Assembly (NCBI GenBank): GCA_022579005.1
Contig: MU401670.1
Coordinates: forward strand, 1 to 62,125
Length of the DNA: 62,125 bases
Direction of reading: 5' to 3'
DNA from: Poronia punctata
Taxonomy: Eukaryota > Ascomycota > Sordariomycetes > Xylariales > Xylariaceae
In this document: in pieces, positions 56,433 to 62,125 of the stretch
Position numbering within the stretch: position 1 is the stretch's first letter
How the letters are laid out: each line of letters begins with the position of its first letter
Position numbers and translations under genes: made by a program
Notes under the pieces: generated by a model
What the model was told of the DNA's origin: nothing
What the model saw: the letters and a program-made list of their open reading frames with translations, nothing else
Databases searched by the model: none

Positions 56433-59400
56433 CTTTTTAAAAAAAAAAAAAATAACTTGTTTTAAAGTATAGTTTAGGTTTAAACTAATATTTTTTAAGT
56501 TTTTTTTAATTAGTTGCTTTTTAGCTAAAAAAAGATTGCTTTAAGTATTTACTATTACTATAATAGTTTAGGCTTTTATATTATTACGCTATAGTACTAG
56601 TTTTTTTATAACTAATTATAATAATTTAACTATATAAAGTAGCTTTTTATACGTTTTTTCTTTATATTTTTTACACTTTTAATATAAGTTATATAGCTTT
56701 ATTATTATTAATATATAATTTATTAAACTTATTATAAGCTACTGCTTTAAGCTATTTAGCTAAGTATAATAGCAAGCTAGCTATATTTAAATATTGTTTA
56801 TAAAACTTTTTTAGTAATTTTGCACTATTTTTAAAGTTTTTTATAAAATACTATTTATTATTTATATTTTATTTTTTTTAATTTATTTTATATTAAAGTT
56901 TTTTATAGTATAGCTTTAATATGCATATTCTTTTTATTATAAACTTTTTTTTGCTTAATAGTACAATTGTTTTATTTTTAAAGTTTTTAAATTTTTAGCT
57001 TAATAATAAATTATTTAAGTATTTTTATAATTAGTTAACATAATATTTATTAGTTGCTTACTAAGTAAATAATCCTTTAAGCATATAAATACTTTTATTA
57101 TAAAATAAAATATAAAATTTTTATTAAATTATTAAGTAATTAAGCTTATTAAATAATTAGTTTATTTACTATACTTATTATTTTTTTAATATAAAAGCAA
57201 AGTTTTTTATATTAAAGTTAAGTTTTTTATAGCTTTAGTTTACTTGTTTAGTTATTTATTTTTATATACGTTATAAGTTTTTTTTAACTATATTAACGTA
57301 ATTTATAATAGTTTAAATTTAGCTTTATGCTTTAGTATATAATTTTTATTTTTTTTATAAAAAGTTTTTTATTTTATTACTTACTATTTTATTTTTTTAG
57401 TTAAATTATAATAATATTAAAAAACTTATTTTTACTTTATATAGTAATAACTTTATTAATTTATATAATATTATAGCTTATATATAGTTTATAGTAAATA
57501 TTTTTTTTAACTAATTATTTTAATAATAGTTAATATATAAGCGCAATTTTTAGTTTAAGTACTTATTTATTATTTTAGCTTACTTTACTATTTTATAGTG
57601 CTTTAATAAAGCTAAAGTTTATATAATATTAAAAGTTTTAGCAACTTTGTTTATAAAAGCAAAAATAAACTAAAGTTTATAATTTAAAGTAATTATAATT
57701 AATAATTTAAATACTTTAAATAGTTTTTTATAATATAGTTAAGCTACTTACTATATTATAATTTTTATTATATAAAAAATAGTTTATAACTTTTTTTTTC
57801 GTTTGTTTACTATAATTATTACGTTATTAAATTTATACTTATTTTTTAATATTTATTTAAAATTTATTATAATATATTTTTAAATATAGTTTAAAATTAG
57901 TAATAGTATTAGTTTGCCTAGTGTTTTATTTTTAAAAACTTTAGCTAAACAATATTATAAGCAATTTGCTATATATTTATTATAATTATTTTTTAATTAA
58001 AGCTATTAATATTTTTTTATAACTAAGCAGCATATTTTTTTTTTACTTAAGTATACTATTAATATCTTTTTATATGCTTTTTTTATTAATTTTATTTATA
58101 AAAAAAGGTATTTAATACTACTAGTTTTTTTTTTATATATAGTTAAACTATTTTCTAGTTTTTATAAATTATTTATATTTGTTTTATTATTTAAGTTTTT
58201 AATTTTAGCTTTTATTTTTTGTTTATAAATTTATATACTTAAGTTTTTTTAATTTTTTTATAAGATTTTGTTTATAAGTTAAAAACTTTTTAAAGCTTTT
58301 ACTTTTTTTAAAGTTTAAAAAATAAAATTTTAGTTATATGTTTTATTTATATTAACGTAAATTTAGTTATAATTAGTTAAAAAAAAATAGCGTGCTTATA
58401 TAGGTTTTTTTTTGCTTTTTAAAAAATTACATTTTTTTATTTTTTAAATAGCACATTTATAATTATATATTTTTTTTTAGGTAATATATAATTATAAAGT
58501 TATATTTTGTTAAAAAAGTAAACTATTTTACTTATTATAAGTTAAAGTATTATTTTGTACTAAAATACTTTAATACTTTATAGTTAATAATAATTAAAAA
58601 TAGTTTATTATATTAGTAACTAATAAGTTTAGCTTTTTATTTTTTTATAGCTAAAACTACTAGTAACATTTTTTTATTATAAATTTTATAATTAAATTTA
58701 GCTTTGCTTATAGTTTTTTAAAAAAAAGCTAATAAGTACTATTTTTTATTAAAATATAATTATATTAAAACTTTAGCTGCTACTTTGTTTAATGCGTTAG
58801 TTTTTACTTTTATAAATAAGTTATAGTTATAGTGTTATAGTAAAAAAGCTACTATTAAAGTTTTTTTTAGTTTTTAAAAGGCCTTTTTACATTTTTTGCT
58901 TTAAATAAAAAAAGTATTATTATAAGTTAATATTATAAGTAGCTTTGCTTTATAGCTATAATTATATATAAACTTTTTATAAAAGTTATAAAATTTTAAA
59001 AAAAATTATACTTTTTTTATAATTATAAATGCAGCTTAATTTTTAACTACTTTTATTTTACTTAAGTTAACGCTTATATTTTTAGTACTAATTATATATT
59101 TTAAAAATTTAGTTTTTATAATATAAAATTTTAATTTTTTTAAATTAGCTTATAAACTAGCTTTTTATAGCTATAATAAAACTTTTTTTATATGTTTTTA
59201 GTATTTTTTTAAAGTTATAAAGTATATTAATATATTATTTATATAAGTATAATAAAAGTAGTTAAAATAATTAAATAAAATATTGTTAATATATTTTTAA
59301 AACGTAAATAGTTTGTTTATAAGCTTAAATAGCAACACTTTATACTAGTATATACTATATTAAGTTTAAAAAGTTATAAAGTTTTTTGTTTTTAATATTA

Positions 59401-62125
59401 TTTAAATATAATAAAACGCTTATTATATATTAATTTTAGTAAATATTTTTGCTTTAAATATATATAATAAAGTTTTTTTAATTAGTAATAAAAAGTATTA
59501 ATTTTCTTTTATTAAATTGTTTAGCTTTTAATAGTTAATATAAAAACATAGTTTTTTATATAGTTTTAATATAAATAAAACTAAAAATGCTTATAAAGCA
59601 TTATTTAGTTTAATAAAGCTTTTTTATAACTAGTTTACTAAGTATTTTTTAACTGCTTTTAACTTATTTAGTAATATTTTATATAATAAGCTATACTTAA
59701 GATTTTTTAATAATTTTTTTTTTAAAAATTTAATTTAATAGTTTACTTTAAGCTAATATAGCAATAAAGTATTTAAATTAACCTTGCTAAAAGTACGTAG
59801 TAAGTTATAATATTTAAAAAAAATTACTTTAAAAGCTTACTTTTTTAGCTCTTTGCTTTTTTTATTAAAAAACTTTTTAATTTATTTTTTATTTATAACT
59901 ATATTAATTTTCTTTATACTAGTTATTTTAATTTTATTTTTTAATTAATTTACTTAAATTATATGCTAAAATAATAAAGCTATAAGTAAGCAAAGCTTAA
60001 TTATTAGTTTTTTTTTATATTAAAATATATTTTTTTTTTTATTTAATATAGTTTTTATATATTAAATAATTATTTATTAAAAATACTTAATATTTTTTAT
60101 ATTTTTTTAAATAAGTTTTCTTTTACTATTAAAGCCTTTTTTATTTTTTAAAAATTAACTTTTATTAAGTTAAAACAAATATAGTAGCAAAAAATCTTTT
60201 TTATAAAAGCTAATATTATATTATTAGCTAAAAGTTTAAAGCTTATTTTTTTAAGTATTTGTATTTAAGTGCTTTTATTTAATAAGTATTTAAATCTTGC
60301 TAGTAAAGTTTTTAAAAATAGTAGCTAGTAGTTTTTATAATTTAGTAATACTTTATGCTTAGTAAACTATAGCTTATTTAATATTATATTATATTATATA
60401 TATAAAATTATTAAAAAAACTTTTTTAAACGTTTATTAGTTTATTTAAAATATAATTATAAGTATTTTATATATTTTTTAACAACTTTTACTATTAAATC
60501 TTATTACTATTTAATAATTAAAGTTTATAATAATAATTAAGTTAAAGTTAGCTTTAATTTTTATTGCTAAAAACGTATTTATAACTATATATATATTAGC
60601 TTTTATATTATTTAAAACGTTATTAGTTTATAAAAAAGATTTATTATTTAATAGTATATAACTAAATATAAAAAAATTTTCTTTTATATACTTATTTACT
60701 ATATTTAATTTTTTATTTATACTAATGCTAAGTAATACTTTTTTTAAATAAAAGTTAACTTGTTTTAAAGTTATTTTTTTAAAGTTTATTTTTTTTTTAA
60801 TAAAAAAAGTATTGTTATTAAACTTATAAGCTAGCAAGATAGCTTAAATATATGCTTGCTAGTTAAAGTTGTTTTTTTTTTATAAATACTTATAAAAAGT
60901 ATATTTTTAACTTTTATAATTAAAATAACAACTTTTAATAATTAAAGTTTTTATTTTTTTAGTAAAAAGCTTAAATTATTGTTTTAAAAAAACTTATTAG
61001 CTAGGTTAGCTGCTATTATATAGTTTAATATTACTAGTATAGCTTTTTATAATTATATTTATTTTTTTAGTATTAAACTATATTAGTTTAACTATATTAA
61101 AGCAAAAATTATTAGCAAGCTTTTATACTATTTTATATTTATTTTTTTATTAAAAAATATAAACTACTTATATATAGTATTAAATAAATATATTAAAATT
61201 AATAGTGTTGTTAAAATATTAAAATATAGTTTTACGTTATAAATAAGCTATAAGTTTATTATAAAACTTTTTTTTTTATTTAGTATAAAAAATTTGTTGT
61301 TTGCTTGCTAAACATATAAAGTTGTTTTTAAAAGTTTAATAATTAGCAAAACTTTTTATTTTTAATTTTTAATATTTAGTTTTAATATTTTGCTTTTAGT
61401 TAACATTTTTATACTTACTTTTTAAGTAGTTTAAAAGCTTTATAAGCATATTTATTATATTTAAATAATTATTTTATAAATATAGCTAAAAGTTTTTAGC
61501 TATAAAGCTTTTTAAATAAGCTTTAATATTAGCTAATTTAGCTTAGTTATTAATAAACTAATTTTTATTAGCTTTAAAATAATTACGTATATAGCATAGC
61601 TATACTTTAAATATAATCTTATTTTTTTTTTGTTATTATAAAATGTAAATATTTTAATTTTTATAAATTTGCAAGGTTGCATAAAAAAAGTAAACAAAAA
61701 AACGTTATTTTAAAACATTAATTTATTATAAGCTAGTAAGTTTACTACTTATTAATTAGCATTAATTATTTAGTTTTTTAAGCAATTAATTTTATTATAA
61801 GCTTTTGCTAGCTTTAAAGTTATACGTTTTATAATTTTGTTTTAATTTATAGTTAGCAAAAGTGTAGCTTTATTTTAACTATATATTTAATTTTTTTTTG
61901 TTTTTATAAACGCTATATTTTAGCTTTTAACTTAGTAGTTTTTTTTAAACTAAAATAAGCTAGGTATTATGCTTATTAAACTAAGTTTATTATAGTTTAT
62001 TAGCTAATAATAAGTAAGTAATATATAGTATTTTTTTATACTTAGTATATTATTAGCATTAAAGCTTAAATTTTTAATTTTTAAAAAACTACTTTAAAGT
62101 AAGATTTTATTAAGTTATTAAAAGC
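56190..62125 (-). mobile_element. Element C: inverted second copy of family A, cut by the window end
   Basis: An LTR at 56190-56432 is the reverse complement of the element A LTR. Internal sequence also matches A in reverse: 59400-59460 corresponds to the complement of about 38610-38670, and a degenerate reverse transcriptase core reads on the minus strand near 59220-59290 (YINNILF-like, then YINNILIY-like). From the size of element A, the missing 5' LTR would lie at about 62.1-62.7 kb, just outside the window. A 69-codon open frame at 60628-60837 on the minus strand is a fragment of this degraded interior, not a gene. Confidence 0.82.

Noticed and set aside
60628..60837. 69-codon Asn/Lys/Phe-rich frame.
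   Set aside because: Chance open stretch in the degraded interior of element C.

Overview
The window is nuclear DNA of a filamentous ascomycete (Pezizomycotina). Evidence: short GT-AG introns (44 to about 150 nt) with recognisable branch points, a FlbD/rca-1-type developmental Myb regulator, an O-GlcNAc-transferase-like TPR protein of the filamentous-fungus type, and a two-compartment genome in which normal-composition gene islands sit in extremely AT-rich DNA carrying the mark of repeat-induced point mutation (RIP: CpA to TpA on both strands). I cannot assign a genus.

Layout. AT-rich block 1-~4930; gene island ~4930-10380 with rpl12 (60S protein uL11, minus) and sec23 (COPII coat GAP, minus); AT block ~10380-12480; large island ~12480-27600 with a 1583-residue TPR/glycosyltransferase-41 protein (plus) and an flbD-like R2R3-Myb gene (plus), the latter between two gene-poor stretches of about 4 kb each; AT block ~27600-32400; a one-gene island ~32400-34640 with an NCBP3-like cap-binding protein (minus); and a final AT block ~34640 to the window end.

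The last block resolves into transposons despite heavy RIP. Element A (35148-41636, plus) has two LTRs of about 245 bp, a Ty3/gypsy-like reverse transcriptase signature and a GCCC flanking duplication. Element B (41967-48865, minus) has 228/229-bp LTRs, an exact ATAAC target-site duplication and its own Ty3/gypsy RT signature. Element C (56190 to beyond 62125, minus) is a second copy of family A in inverted orientation, cut by the window end. Other RIP-degraded repeats (640-2200 with 28450-30040; 10750-11035 with 52030-52325 and 32030-32170) link the AT blocks.

The five genes serve unrelated core functions: translation, ER-to-Golgi transport, probable intracellular O-GlcNAc modification, conidiation control, and nuclear mRNA cap binding. 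They share no pathway. I found no novel defence or biosynthetic system. The most notable signal is that in every LTR the edge facing unique flanking DNA keeps its CpA/TpG sites while the edge facing the element interior is mutated, an apparent RIP-intensity gradient. All gene models come from reading the sequence and splice sites, without transcripts or database searches.
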